Source: Loktanella sp. PT4BL
Lineage (GTDB): Bacteria > Pseudomonadota > Alphaproteobacteria > Rhodobacterales > Rhodobacteraceae
Assembly (NCBI RefSeq): GCF_003201935.1
Contig: NZ_QJJL01000006.1
Coordinates: 62,001-126,000 of the forward strand
DNA length: 64,000 nucleotides
Direction of reading: 5' to 3'
The first letter of the stretch is position 1. Each line of letters starts with the position of its first letter. The translations under genes and the position numbers were made by a program. Below the pieces are notes generated by a model. That model was not told where the DNA came from. It did no database searches and saw only the letters and a list, made by a program, of their open reading frames with translations. Of the stretch, positions 19,021 to 26,581 are shown in pieces.

Positions 19021-19038
19021 TGTCAACTTTTCCTTACA
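19021..19038. promoter_or_regulatory. PpsR/CrtJ-type box upstream of bchC, site 2
   Basis: TGTCAACTTTTCCTTACA again fits TGT-N12-ACA and starts 25 bp from site 1. It overlaps the last codons of crtF. Tandem sites at two to three helical turns are the usual cooperative arrangement for PpsR/CrtJ. Confidence 0.75.
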
Positions 19039-20171
19039 CCGGTCACAATGGATGTGATAAATGCGCGGCGCGGCTTTGGCGTTTGCACGTCGGCAAAGCC
19101 CGCCTGCTTCAACAGGGCCGCAATCTCCACCTGAGACCGCGCGCGTCCGGTGCGCATCGCCATGCAATAAACGGCAAAATAGGCATCCCCGGCGCGTTGG
19201 GGGCTATCTCCGCCGGTCATCGGTTCCGACACCAGTATTCGGCCACCTTCTGGCAGCGCATCATGGACCGCTTTCAGCAAGGCGATGACGGTTGCATCGG
19301 CGTGGTCATAAAGAACGCGGATCAGGCTGATGATATCGGCGCCCTGCGGCAAAGGATCATCACGAAAAGAGCCGGAAACGATCGTGGCGCGGTCACGCAG
19401 ACCCGCCGCGTCAAAGCGCTCTGCCGCAGCAGGGGCCACGGCGGGAAGATCAAACAGCGTCAGGTGCAGATGCGGATGCGCCACACCAACAGCGGCCAGA
19501 AATGCCCCCGTACCACCACCCACATCGAGGATGCGCTTACCTTCGGAGAACCCGAACATTGCAAGCGTATCTTCGGCAACAAGCGCCTGACTATCCGCCA
19601 TCAGTCGGGAATAGACTGCCGTTGTTTGAGGATCAGTCGCACCGCCAGCGCCGAACACATAGGGCCAGAAATCCGCCAGTTCGGTCGCGACCTCACCGCG
19701 GAAAAAGGCAACAGGATCAGCCAGATCGCGGTAGAGTACATCATGGTGGTCAATCATCCCGCGCAAGCCAGGCACGCCCGCCAGAGCCGCACCCCGCGTC
19801 GTCAGCGCATAGCGCCCGGAACGACGGCGCCTCAGAAGGCCAATGGCGACAGACGCGGAAAGCAGAACCGCAAGCCGGTCTTTTGGAACCGCCAGTTCAT
19901 AGGCCAAAGCCTCGGCGCTCATCTCGTTGGCCAACAAAAGCCCGGCCATATCAAACCGCACAAAGGCCTGCAAAATCTGGCTATGGCAAAATCCCGCGAC
20001 CAGATCGAACATCGCCTCACCTTCGGTTCGTACGATACGACGGGTCAGGGGAAAGCGGGCTGCCCACTTTTGAAATCCACGCGATGCAACCAAACGGGTC
20101 AATCGCCCCGCAGGCCGCAACGCCCCACGCGGCAACGCAGGCTTTTGCAGGGGTGCATCAACGTCTTTCAT
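19023..20171 (-). CDS. crtF: Demethylspheroidene (hydroxyneurosporene) O-methyltransferase
   Basis: A 382-residue SAM-dependent methyltransferase that adds the 1-methoxy group in spheroidene synthesis. The C-terminal catalytic domain has motif I RILDVGGGTGAFLAAV and later DIISLIRVLYDHADATVIALL; the N-terminal domain is a dimerisation/winged-helix region. The ATG overlaps the crtE stop codon as TAATG, so the two are translated together. Confidence 0.93.
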   Translation of the reverse strand: MKDVDAPLQKPALPRGALRPAGRLTRLVASRGFQKWAARFPLTRRIVRTEGEAMFDLVAGFCHSQILQAFVRFDMAGLLLANEMSAEALAYELAVPKDRLAVLLSASVAIGLLRRRRSGRYALTTRGAALAGVPGLRGMIDHHDVLYRDLADPVAFFRGEVATELADFWPYVFGAGGATDPQTTAVYSRLMADSQALVAEDTLAMFGFSEGKRILDVGGGTGAFLAAVGVAHPHLHLTLFDLPAVAPAAAERFDAAGLRDRATIVSGSFRDDPLPQGADIISLIRVLYDHADATVIALLKAVHDALPEGGRILVSEPMTGGDSPQRAGDAYFAVYCMAMRTGRARSQVEIAALLKQAGFADVQTPKPRRAFITSIVTGVRKS

Positions 20172-21052
20172 TATTCGCCGGGGACGGTAGATCTGCCACG
20201 CGCGCCAGCAGGCACCAGTTTATCGGCATAAGCGCGCACCATCTGCGCGAGGGCCGCTTCGCCGGGACAGGCAGGAATAGAGGAAATTGCGCCGCCCAGA
20301 ATGTCGTCGAAACGCTTTACAGCACCCGCAACACCGTAAGCGGCCACCGCATTGGGCCGACCGTGCAGATCATCCTGACCGGCCGGTTTGCCCAGCGTAT
20401 CCTCATCGCACAGCGCATCGCGCAAATCATCCGCGACCTGAAACGCCTCGCCGATGCGCGCACCCAGTTCTTCCCAAGGTTCGGCCTCTTGCCCCGCAGC
20501 CACAGCCCCCATCTGCGTCGCGGCAATGAACAAGGCACCGGTTTTGGCCTGATGGTAAGCGGACAAATCAATGTTATCTTCGCTTTCCCAGCCCTGGCCT
20601 GCGCAAATGCCAAAGGGCATCCCCGTGCGGGTGCCCAGAATATCAATCAACCGCAGAGCGCGCGCTGGCATATCGCCCGCAGCACGGGCCAGCACCTGAA
20701 ACCCCATGATGATCAGGCTGTCACCCGCAAGCACCGCCAAAGGTTCGGAATAGGCACGATGCAGCGCCGGTTTGCCGCGCCGCATATCGGCATCGTCAAA
20801 GCAAGGCAGATCATCATGCACAAGGCTCGCGCAATGGATCACCTCAAGGGCCACCGCCGCCGCATTGGTCAACTCAGGGCGATCATCGCCGCAGGCCATC
20901 GCCACAGAGGTCAGGATTGTCGGCCTGATCCGCGCACCGCCGGGGGTGACCGCATATTCGAGCGCCGCCGCCAGTTTCGCCGGCGCAACACCACCCTGGC
21001 CTGCCTTGATGGCCGCTGCCATGGTCGCGTCAATCCGTTCCGAGATTCTCAT
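20171..21052 (-). CDS. crtE: Geranylgeranyl diphosphate synthase
   Basis: A 293-residue trans-isoprenyl diphosphate synthase supplying GGPP for carotenoids and the phytyl tail. The first aspartate-rich motif is DDLPCFDDADMRRG and the second is VADDLRDA, with the GARIRP basic site upstream. AAAGGAG lies just before the ATG. It is divergent from crtD across an 84-bp gap carrying two PpsR-type boxes. Confidence 0.94.
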   Translation of the reverse strand: MRISERIDATMAAAIKAGQGGVAPAKLAAALEYAVTPGGARIRPTILTSVAMACGDDRPELTNAAAVALEVIHCASLVHDDLPCFDDADMRRGKPALHRAYSEPLAVLAGDSLIIMGFQVLARAAGDMPARALRLIDILGTRTGMPFGICAGQGWESEDNIDLSAYHQAKTGALFIAATQMGAVAAGQEAEPWEELGARIGEAFQVADDLRDALCDEDTLGKPAGQDDLHGRPNAVAAYGVAGAVKRFDDILGGAISSIPACPGEAALAQMVRAYADKLVPAGARGRSTVPGE

Positions 21053-21077
21053 GGACGTCTCCTTTGCAATCTATAGT

Positions 21078-21095
21078 GTCTATTTTAGTTTACAT
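21078..21095. promoter_or_regulatory. PpsR/CrtJ-type box between crtE and crtD, site 1
   Basis: TGTCTATTTTAGTTTACA fits TGT-N12-ACA. It begins 26 bp downstream of the crtE start codon boundary and lies within the short divergent promoter region, so it could repress both directions. Confidence 0.8.
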
Positions 21096-21103
21096 ATGTC
21101 AAT

Positions 21104-21121
21104 GTAAATCAAACGTAACAA
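21104..21121. promoter_or_regulatory. PpsR/CrtJ-type box between crtE and crtD, site 2
   Basis: TGTAAATCAAACGTAACA fits TGT-N12-ACA, starts 26 bp from site 1, and ends 15 bp before the crtD ATG. Confidence 0.75.
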
Positions 21122-21136
21122 AAGACTCAGGGCCGG

Positions 21137-22690
21137 ATGAAAGCGGATTCCCCCAAAATTGTTGTTGTTGGCGCTGGAATCGGCGGATTGGCCGCTGCAC
21201 TGCGGCTGGCCCATCAGGGTTGCGATGTCACTGTGCTGGATATGCACAGCGCGCCGGGCGGCAAAATGCGCACGGTGGCATCAGATGCAGGGCCGGTCGA
21301 TGCAGGCCCGACTGTCCTGACAATGCGGCCCGTGTTCGAGGAGTTGTTCGCCGATGTCGGCGAAACGCTCGGCGATCACCTCACGCTTGAACCGCTGACC
21401 ACACTCGCGCGTCATTATTGGGATGACGGCGCAATGCTCGATCTTGACGCCGATCCTGCGCAAAGCCTTGCCAATGTCACCGCCTCCTTCGGCGCCAAAG
21501 CAGGACAGGAATTTGCGACTTTCTCGGCGCGCGCCAAACGCCTGTTTGATGCTTTTGATGCGCCGATGATGCGCACGCCCGAACCCGACCAATGGGCGAT
21601 CACGAAAACCGTGCTGCGCCAGCCCGGCCTGATCCCCGCCATGGCCCCCCACCGCACCTTGGCCGGATTGCTGCGGACTTCTTTCAGCGATCCCCGCCTT
21701 GCACAGCTTTTCGGCCGCTACGCCACCTATGTTGGCGGCTCACCCGATGCCTCACCGGCTATTCTGGCACTGATCTGGCAGGCCGAGGCACAAGGCGTCT
21801 GGTCCGTGAAGGGCGGGATGCATCAACTGGCGCAAACCATTGCCGGACTGGCGCAAGCACGCGGTGCCACCTTCCACTATAACACGCCCGCCACGCGGAT
21901 CACGCGGCAGAACGGGCGGATCAATGGTGTGCAAACAGCCACAGGGCACTTTCCCGCAGATATGGTGCTGTTCAACGGCGATCCGCGCGCACTGGAAACC
22001 GGTCTTCTTGGCGACGGCGCGAAAGACGCGGTGCAGACACAACACACAACACCCCGCAGCCTCTCGGCCTTTGTCCACGCCTTTGCCGCAGTCCCCGAAG
22101 GTGTCGCGCTCAAACATCACACTGTGTTTTTCGGGCACGATCCCAAAGCCGAATTCAAGGCGCTCGCCAAAGGCGAAATGCCGACCGACGCCACACTCTA
22201 TCTTTGCGCACAGGATCACGGGGCAGTCGCACCCGACGCCCTGCAACGGTTCGAGATCATCATGAACGGCCCGCCTGTGCCACGCGACCCTGAAAAGGAA
22301 AAACCCCCATGTCAGACACAGATTTTCAAGCGTTTCCGCGACTTCGGCCTGACGTTCAGCCCGACGCCGGGACCAGAGGCACTCACGACACCGCAGGGGT
22401 TCGACGCGCTGTTTCCAGCGAGCCTCGGTTCCCTTTACGGGCGGAGCCCGCACGGCATGATGGCGGCCTTCAAACGCCCGACAGCACGCACACCGGTGCC
22501 GGGGCTGTACCTTTGCGGGGGCGGGGCGCACCCGGGGGCGGGGGTGCCAATGGCGACACTCTCCGGAGCGCACGCGGCCGCGGCGATCATGGCGGACCAT
22601 GCTTCCACCTTGATGTCCCCCCAAACGGCTACGCGTGGTGGTACATTGACGGGATCAGCACGGACGGGACAAAAGCGGTCTCTGTCATAG
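21137..22690 (+). CDS. crtD: 1-hydroxycarotenoid 3,4-desaturase (methoxyneurosporene desaturase)
   Basis: A 517-residue FAD-dependent phytoene-desaturase-family enzyme that introduces the 3,4 double bond in the spheroidene branch. The dinucleotide-binding motif VVVGAGIGGLAAALRLAHQG is at the N-terminus. The C-terminal signature LYLCGGGAHPGAGVPMATLSG is followed by AAAAIMAD. The last 25 or so residues (after MADHAS) look low in conservation and overlap the crtC coding region in another frame. It is divergent from crtE. Confidence 0.93.
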   Translation: MKADSPKIVVVGAGIGGLAAALRLAHQGCDVTVLDMHSAPGGKMRTVASDAGPVDAGPTVLTMRPVFEELFADVGETLGDHLTLEPLTTLARHYWDDGAMLDLDADPAQSLANVTASFGAKAGQEFATFSARAKRLFDAFDAPMMRTPEPDQWAITKTVLRQPGLIPAMAPHRTLAGLLRTSFSDPRLAQLFGRYATYVGGSPDASPAILALIWQAEAQGVWSVKGGMHQLAQTIAGLAQARGATFHYNTPATRITRQNGRINGVQTATGHFPADMVLFNGDPRALETGLLGDGAKDAVQTQHTTPRSLSAFVHAFAAVPEGVALKHHTVFFGHDPKAEFKALAKGEMPTDATLYLCAQDHGAVAPDALQRFEIIMNGPPVPRDPEKEKPPCQTQIFKRFRDFGLTFSPTPGPEALTTPQGFDALFPASLGSLYGRSPHGMMAAFKRPTARTPVPGLYLCGGGAHPGAGVPMATLSGAHAAAAIMADHASTLMSPQTATRGGTLTGSARTGQKRSLS

Positions 22691-23523
22691 GATTTATCGG
22701 CTCGGTGTTTTCACCGTGGTACGCATGGTCGGGGCGCCGCGACCCAGCCAATCACTGCTGCATCAACGTTGCAACCTACGGGCCGGGCGGGCGGTTCACC
22801 ATGACGGACCGCGGGCGCGCAGCCCTGCACACAACACCCGACACCTTTCAGGTAGGGCCTTCGTCGATGCATTGGACCGGCCGCGATCTGGTGATCGACA
22901 TCAATGAGATCAGCAGCCCGCCCCTGATCAGCCGCGTGCGGGGGCAAATCACGATCACGCCCCATGCGATCACCCACGTCGAACTCCCCCTGACACCGGA
23001 CGGCGCGCATATCTGGCGGCCCTTCGCGCCCTCGTCGGACATCAAGGTTGAGCTGGAAGCAAAAGGCTGGCAGTGGTCAGGCCACGGCTATTTCGACAGC
23101 AATTTCGGCACGCGGTCGCTGGAAGAGGATTTCAGTTTCTGGACATGGGGCCGCTATCCCACCAAAGCAGGCGCGACTTGCATCTACGACGCCGTACGCC
23201 GCGATGGCTCGACGCTCGACACCGCGATTGCCTTTGACAGTGACGGGCGCGCGAAAATCGTCGATGCGCCACCTAGGACACGCTTCAAACGCTCTCTCTG
23301 GCAGGTCATGCGCGAAACCCGCGCTGATCCCGGCGTTGTTCCAAAACAAGTGCTGCCCATGCTGGACGCGCCATTCTATTCACGATCCGCGGTGCAAACG
23401 CAGCTGAACGGCGAAGTGGTGACCGGCGTGCATGAGGCGCTGGACCTGAACCGGTACCGTTCACCACTCATCAAACCCATGCTGGCCGTGAGGGTCCCAC
23501 GGCGGGCGGGGTGGCGCAGTTGA
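22603..23523 (+). CDS. crtC: Hydroxyneurosporene synthase (carotenoid 1,2-hydratase), start unresolved
   Basis: Hydrates the psi-end of neurosporene/lycopene. Recognised from WWYIDGISTDG, IGFIGSVFSPWYAWSGRRDP, HCCINVATYGPGGRFTMTDRG, WQWSGHGYFDSNFG and FSFWTWGRYP, in family order. The coordinates mark where recognisable coding begins (FHLDVPPNG), not a start codon. From there the first standard start is a GTG at 22705, inside the conserved block; upstream in frame the nearest is a TTG at 22513 without a ribosome binding site. At the position where some Rhodobacter CrtC proteins begin (MIAF), the codon here is GTC. It overlaps the crtD 3' end by about 90 nt. Confidence 0.85.
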   Translation, partial: FHLDVPPNGYAWWYIDGISTDGTKAVSVIGFIGSVFSPWYAWSGRRDPANHCCINVATYGPGGRFTMTDRGRAALHTTPDTFQVGPSSMHWTGRDLVIDINEISSPPLISRVRGQITITPHAITHVELPLTPDGAHIWRPFAPSSDIKVELEAKGWQWSGHGYFDSNFGTRSLEEDFSFWTWGRYPTKAGATCIYDAVRRDGSTLDTAIAFDSDGRAKIVDAPPRTRFKRSLWQVMRETRADPGVVPKQVLPMLDAPFYSRSAVQTQLNGEVVTGVHEALDLNRYRSPLIKPMLAVRVPRRAGWRS

Positions 23524-23593
23524 ATGGCGAATGGCAGCTTTGCAGATCCGGCTTCGCGCCACGGTTGCGCACTTTTGCGTTGAATGCTTGAAG

Positions 23594-24775
23594 CTATGCT
23601 GATTGTTTGACGCGGCTTTCATCCAAAATCGCTTCAAATTCATGTACATCAAGACCCGCTGCAAGAGCACGCAAGAACAGTGCTTGCTGGGTTTCAGGCG
23701 CAAGCCCGCTTTTGGGCGGATCACGGTCCAAGTTGGTCGGAAAAGAATAGCCTTCTGCAGCCGCAGCAATTGCAGCCTTTAAGTTTGAAACGCCCAATGT
23801 CCCATTCTGATGCGCGGCCATTGCATGAGGATAGAGCAATTTGCACATCTTAACGCGATCGACCGTTTCCATCGCACGTCCGAATGCAGACGAAACCTGC
23901 AACAAGTTGGCCATGCGGTGAACGTCGCTGCTCCTGTTCGCGCCGGCCGCATGGAAAAGCGCTGGGTTGAAGAATAGGGCGTCCCCTTTCGTCAACGGCA
24001 ACTGAATGTGTCGCTCTTCAAACACCGCCCTGAAATCATCCCGTCGCCATGCGGCATAACCTGCACGGAAGAGTTGTGAGAATGGCAAAAGCTTTGTTGG
24101 GCCACTTTCAACAGGCATGTCACAATGTGCGACGGCACCTTGCAGCGTCAGAGCAGGCGAAAGGTCATGCACATGCGCGGGATATTCCGCGCTAGTTTCA
24201 GCCGTTTGAAAACCGAGGTGATAGTCTCTGTGGGCTTGCTGTGCCACACCACCGGGATGAACCAGATTGATCTGAGCTGTCATTTGATAATTCGGACCAA
24301 GCCATGCCTCGCACGCCGCAGCAATGGATGTATTGGCGAAATATCGCAAGAATACTTCCGGAGCCTCTTCGCACAGTTTCTGCAAGGAGTTCCATATCCT
24401 GTCATTGGACCCTGACGCGGCAAAATGATCACCTCCACTGCCGGTAGCAAGTTTCTCCGTCGCAATGATCCGTTCGTAGATCCCGGTGGCCTCGTCAAGG
24501 ACCACGGTGTCCTCGTAGGCCCCCCGCAGAACCAGAACACCCGCGTCCGACAGAAGGACATGCGCCCATTCGGCCATAATCGCCCGGCGCCGCTCTTTGT
24601 TCTCAAGCGATGGACGCAATCTGGACATGTCATAAATGGGGACATTCTTTTGGATATCGTCCGCATTCGGAACAGTTGATGGGTTTGCAGTTTGATCAAT
24701 AAGCGCGGTGAATGCGCTCAGATCACATGCCGCGCTGTCAAAATATCCTGTATCAGTTTCGATCTCGTGTTTCAT
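23594..24775 (-). CDS. Phytanoyl-CoA dioxygenase (PhyH)-family oxygenase
   Basis: A 393-residue protein of the Fe(II)/2-oxoglutarate double-stranded beta-helix type. The metal pair HRD occurs in QQAHRDYHLGF, and a distal His in FFNPALFHAAGANRS is followed by HRMANLLQVS, where the 2-oxoglutarate-binding Arg is expected. AAGGAG sits at ideal distance from the ATG at 24775; an ATG at 24862 would run into the neighbouring regulator. It is divergent from a LacI-type regulator, with 80 bp between starts, so its inducer is probably the oxygenase substrate or a relative. The substrate is unknown. Confidence 0.8.
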   Translation of the reverse strand: MKHEIETDTGYFDSAACDLSAFTALIDQTANPSTVPNADDIQKNVPIYDMSRLRPSLENKERRRAIMAEWAHVLLSDAGVLVLRGAYEDTVVLDEATGIYERIIATEKLATGSGGDHFAASGSNDRIWNSLQKLCEEAPEVFLRYFANTSIAAACEAWLGPNYQMTAQINLVHPGGVAQQAHRDYHLGFQTAETSAEYPAHVHDLSPALTLQGAVAHCDMPVESGPTKLLPFSQLFRAGYAAWRRDDFRAVFEERHIQLPLTKGDALFFNPALFHAAGANRSSDVHRMANLLQVSSAFGRAMETVDRVKMCKLLYPHAMAAHQNGTLGVSNLKAAIAAAAEGYSFPTNLDRDPPKSGLAPETQQALFLRALAAGLDVHEFEAILDESRVKQSA

Positions 24776-24855
24776 AGAATATCTCCTTCTGTCGCGCTCA
24801 TCTTGCAGCAAAGAAGCCTTGATCGGTTCCGAAAAAGACATCAGAAACACATCAA

Positions 24856-25890
24856 ATGACACATCGGTTTCCGATTAAAGAAGTTGCCAGACAGTCGGGG
24901 CTCAGCACCGCGACAGTTGACCGTGCGCTCAACAGACGTGCAAATGTCAGTCCGCAAACCAAGGCACGCGTTGCGGCCGCCATTCTGGAGCTCGAAGGAC
25001 AAGAGGCGCAACTGGCCGCCCGTGGGCGACGTCTGTTTTTCGATTTTGTGATAGAGGCACCAACGCGCTTTAGCCGTGAAGTGCAAAAAGCCGCCGAACA
25101 GGTCTTGCCACATATCGGGAGTGCCGTGTGCCGTCCAAGGTTCCAAGCGCAAGAGGTTATGGGCGAAGACGAGGTCACCACGGCTTTGTCGCGCATCGCC
25201 AAACGCGGGAGCCATGGTGTGTGCATCAAAGCGCGTGATCTGCCGGCAATTAGAGCGGCAGTCGATCAATTGACCGCATCAGGCATTCCGGTGGTCACGT
25301 TGGTCACTGACCTGACCAACACAAAGCGCATTGCCTATGTCGGAGTTGATAATCGAAGCGCAGGTCGCACCGCAGCCTATTTGATTGCGCAAACAGTCGG
25401 GGACAGCGCAGGAACAGTCCTCACCTCGAGAAGTAATGATCGTTTTTTGGGAGAGGAAGAGCGAGAAGAAGCGTTCAAGGCGGCCCTTTCCCGCCTGCGT
25501 CCAAACCTGCACATCATAGAAGCAAGTGGGGGCAGTGGCGTGCATTTTGAAACATCACGCATTGTAAGAAGGACTGTCGCAGGTCTGGACCAAATACGTG
25601 CCGTATATTCGATGGGCGGTGGCAACATGGCGATTTTGAATGCCCTCGAACAGAACAGGTCACTGCCCGATGTTTATGTGGCACACGATCTGGATAACGA
25701 CAATCGACGGCTGATCGAAGATGGACGTCTCAGTTTTGTACTGCACCATGATCTTCGCGTTGATTTGCAAAACGTGTTCCACGCCTTCCTACATCATCAC
25801 AAGCTCATGCCCGCTCCGCTTTGTACAACGATATCTCATATTCAGGTTGTTACTCCCGAGAATATTCCACCGTACAGCAAGCGCTTCTGA
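24856..25890 (+). CDS. LacI-family transcriptional regulator
   Basis: A 344-residue regulator. The N-terminal HTH is IKEVARQSGLSTATVDRALN, with the hinge-helix region following at about residues 35-55. The periplasmic-binding-protein-like core (YVGVDNRSAGRTAAYLI, then DVYVAHDLDNDNRRLI) resembles ribose/xylose-type sensors (peripla_BP_4 class). It probably controls the divergent PhyH-family gene from the 80-bp intergenic region. I could not find a convincing LacI palindrome with a central CG. Confidence 0.88.
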   Translation: MTHRFPIKEVARQSGLSTATVDRALNRRANVSPQTKARVAAAILELEGQEAQLAARGRRLFFDFVIEAPTRFSREVQKAAEQVLPHIGSAVCRPRFQAQEVMGEDEVTTALSRIAKRGSHGVCIKARDLPAIRAAVDQLTASGIPVVTLVTDLTNTKRIAYVGVDNRSAGRTAAYLIAQTVGDSAGTVLTSRSNDRFLGEEEREEAFKAALSRLRPNLHIIEASGGSGVHFETSRIVRRTVAGLDQIRAVYSMGGGNMAILNALEQNRSLPDVYVAHDLDNDNRRLIEDGRLSFVLHHDLRVDLQNVFHAFLHHHKLMPAPLCTTISHIQVVTPENIPPYSKRF

Positions 25891-25945
25891 AATCGACAAT
25901 TACGCAAAAGCAGCGGAAACCCACTTTGTCCCGCAACGCAGACAC

Positions 25946-26581
25946 TCATCCACCCAAGGTCACGATCACGCCGCCCGCCGCCTCGGCATCTTCTGCGTCA
26001 TGCGTCACCATCAGCACAGGCAGCGCGCGGGCGCGGGCACGGTCAAATACCATCTCGCGTACTTGGGCCCGCAGGGCGGCATCCAGCCGCGAAAACGGCT
26101 CGTCCAGCAGCAACGCGCAGGGTTCTGACAAGAGCATCCGCATCAATGCGACCCGCGCCTTCTGCCCGCCTGACAGCGTGGCGGGATCGCGGTCTGCAAA
26201 GCCACTCAGGCCGACCTCATCCAGAGCCTCTTCGATCTTTGCCTTGCGCGTTGCAGGGCAACCACCGGGTTGCAGGCCAAAGGCCAGATTGGCCCCAACC
26301 GACAAATGCGGAAACAGCAGATCATCCTGAAACAGGATCCCGACCCTGCGTTGATGCGGCGCCGCATGGGTGATGTTCTGGCCATCCAGCCAGACCTCGC
26401 CTGTCGCGGCAAAATCACTGGCCAAGGTGCCCGTGATAAAGGCCAGCAGGGTCGATTTGCCGACACCAGAGGGGCCCATGATCGTCAGCACCTCGCCCGG
26501 CGCGATTTCTTGCGCAACCGACAAGAGCGGCACACCGCCCTTGGTGATCTTCACGTCTTTCAGCACCAAACCCTTATCCAT
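25946..26581 (-). CDS. ABC transporter ATP-binding protein (YnjD-like)
   Basis: A 211-residue ATPase with Walker A GPSGVGKST, Q-loop FQDDLLFPHLSV, signature LSGGQKARVAL and Walker B CALLLDEPFSR. The DDLLFPHLSVGANLAFGL stretch resembles E. coli YnjD. The first codons overlap the 3' end of the permease gene by 8 nt. It energises the transporter formed with the next two genes. Confidence 0.87.
   Translation of the reverse strand: MDKGLVLKDVKITKGGVPLLSVAQEIAPGEVLTIMGPSGVGKSTLLAFITGTLASDFAATGEVWLDGQNITHAAPHQRRVGILFQDDLLFPHLSVGANLAFGLQPGGCPATRKAKIEEALDEVGLSGFADRDPATLSGGQKARVALMRMLLSEPCALLLDEPFSRLDAALRAQVREMVFDRARARALPVLMVTHDAEDAEAAGGVIVTLGG

Noticed and set aside
22309-22602. N-terminal extension of the crtC frame to 404 codons
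   Set aside because: This part lies inside crtD in another frame, is Gly/Arg-rich, and does not resemble CrtC. Only sequence from about 22603 matches the family.
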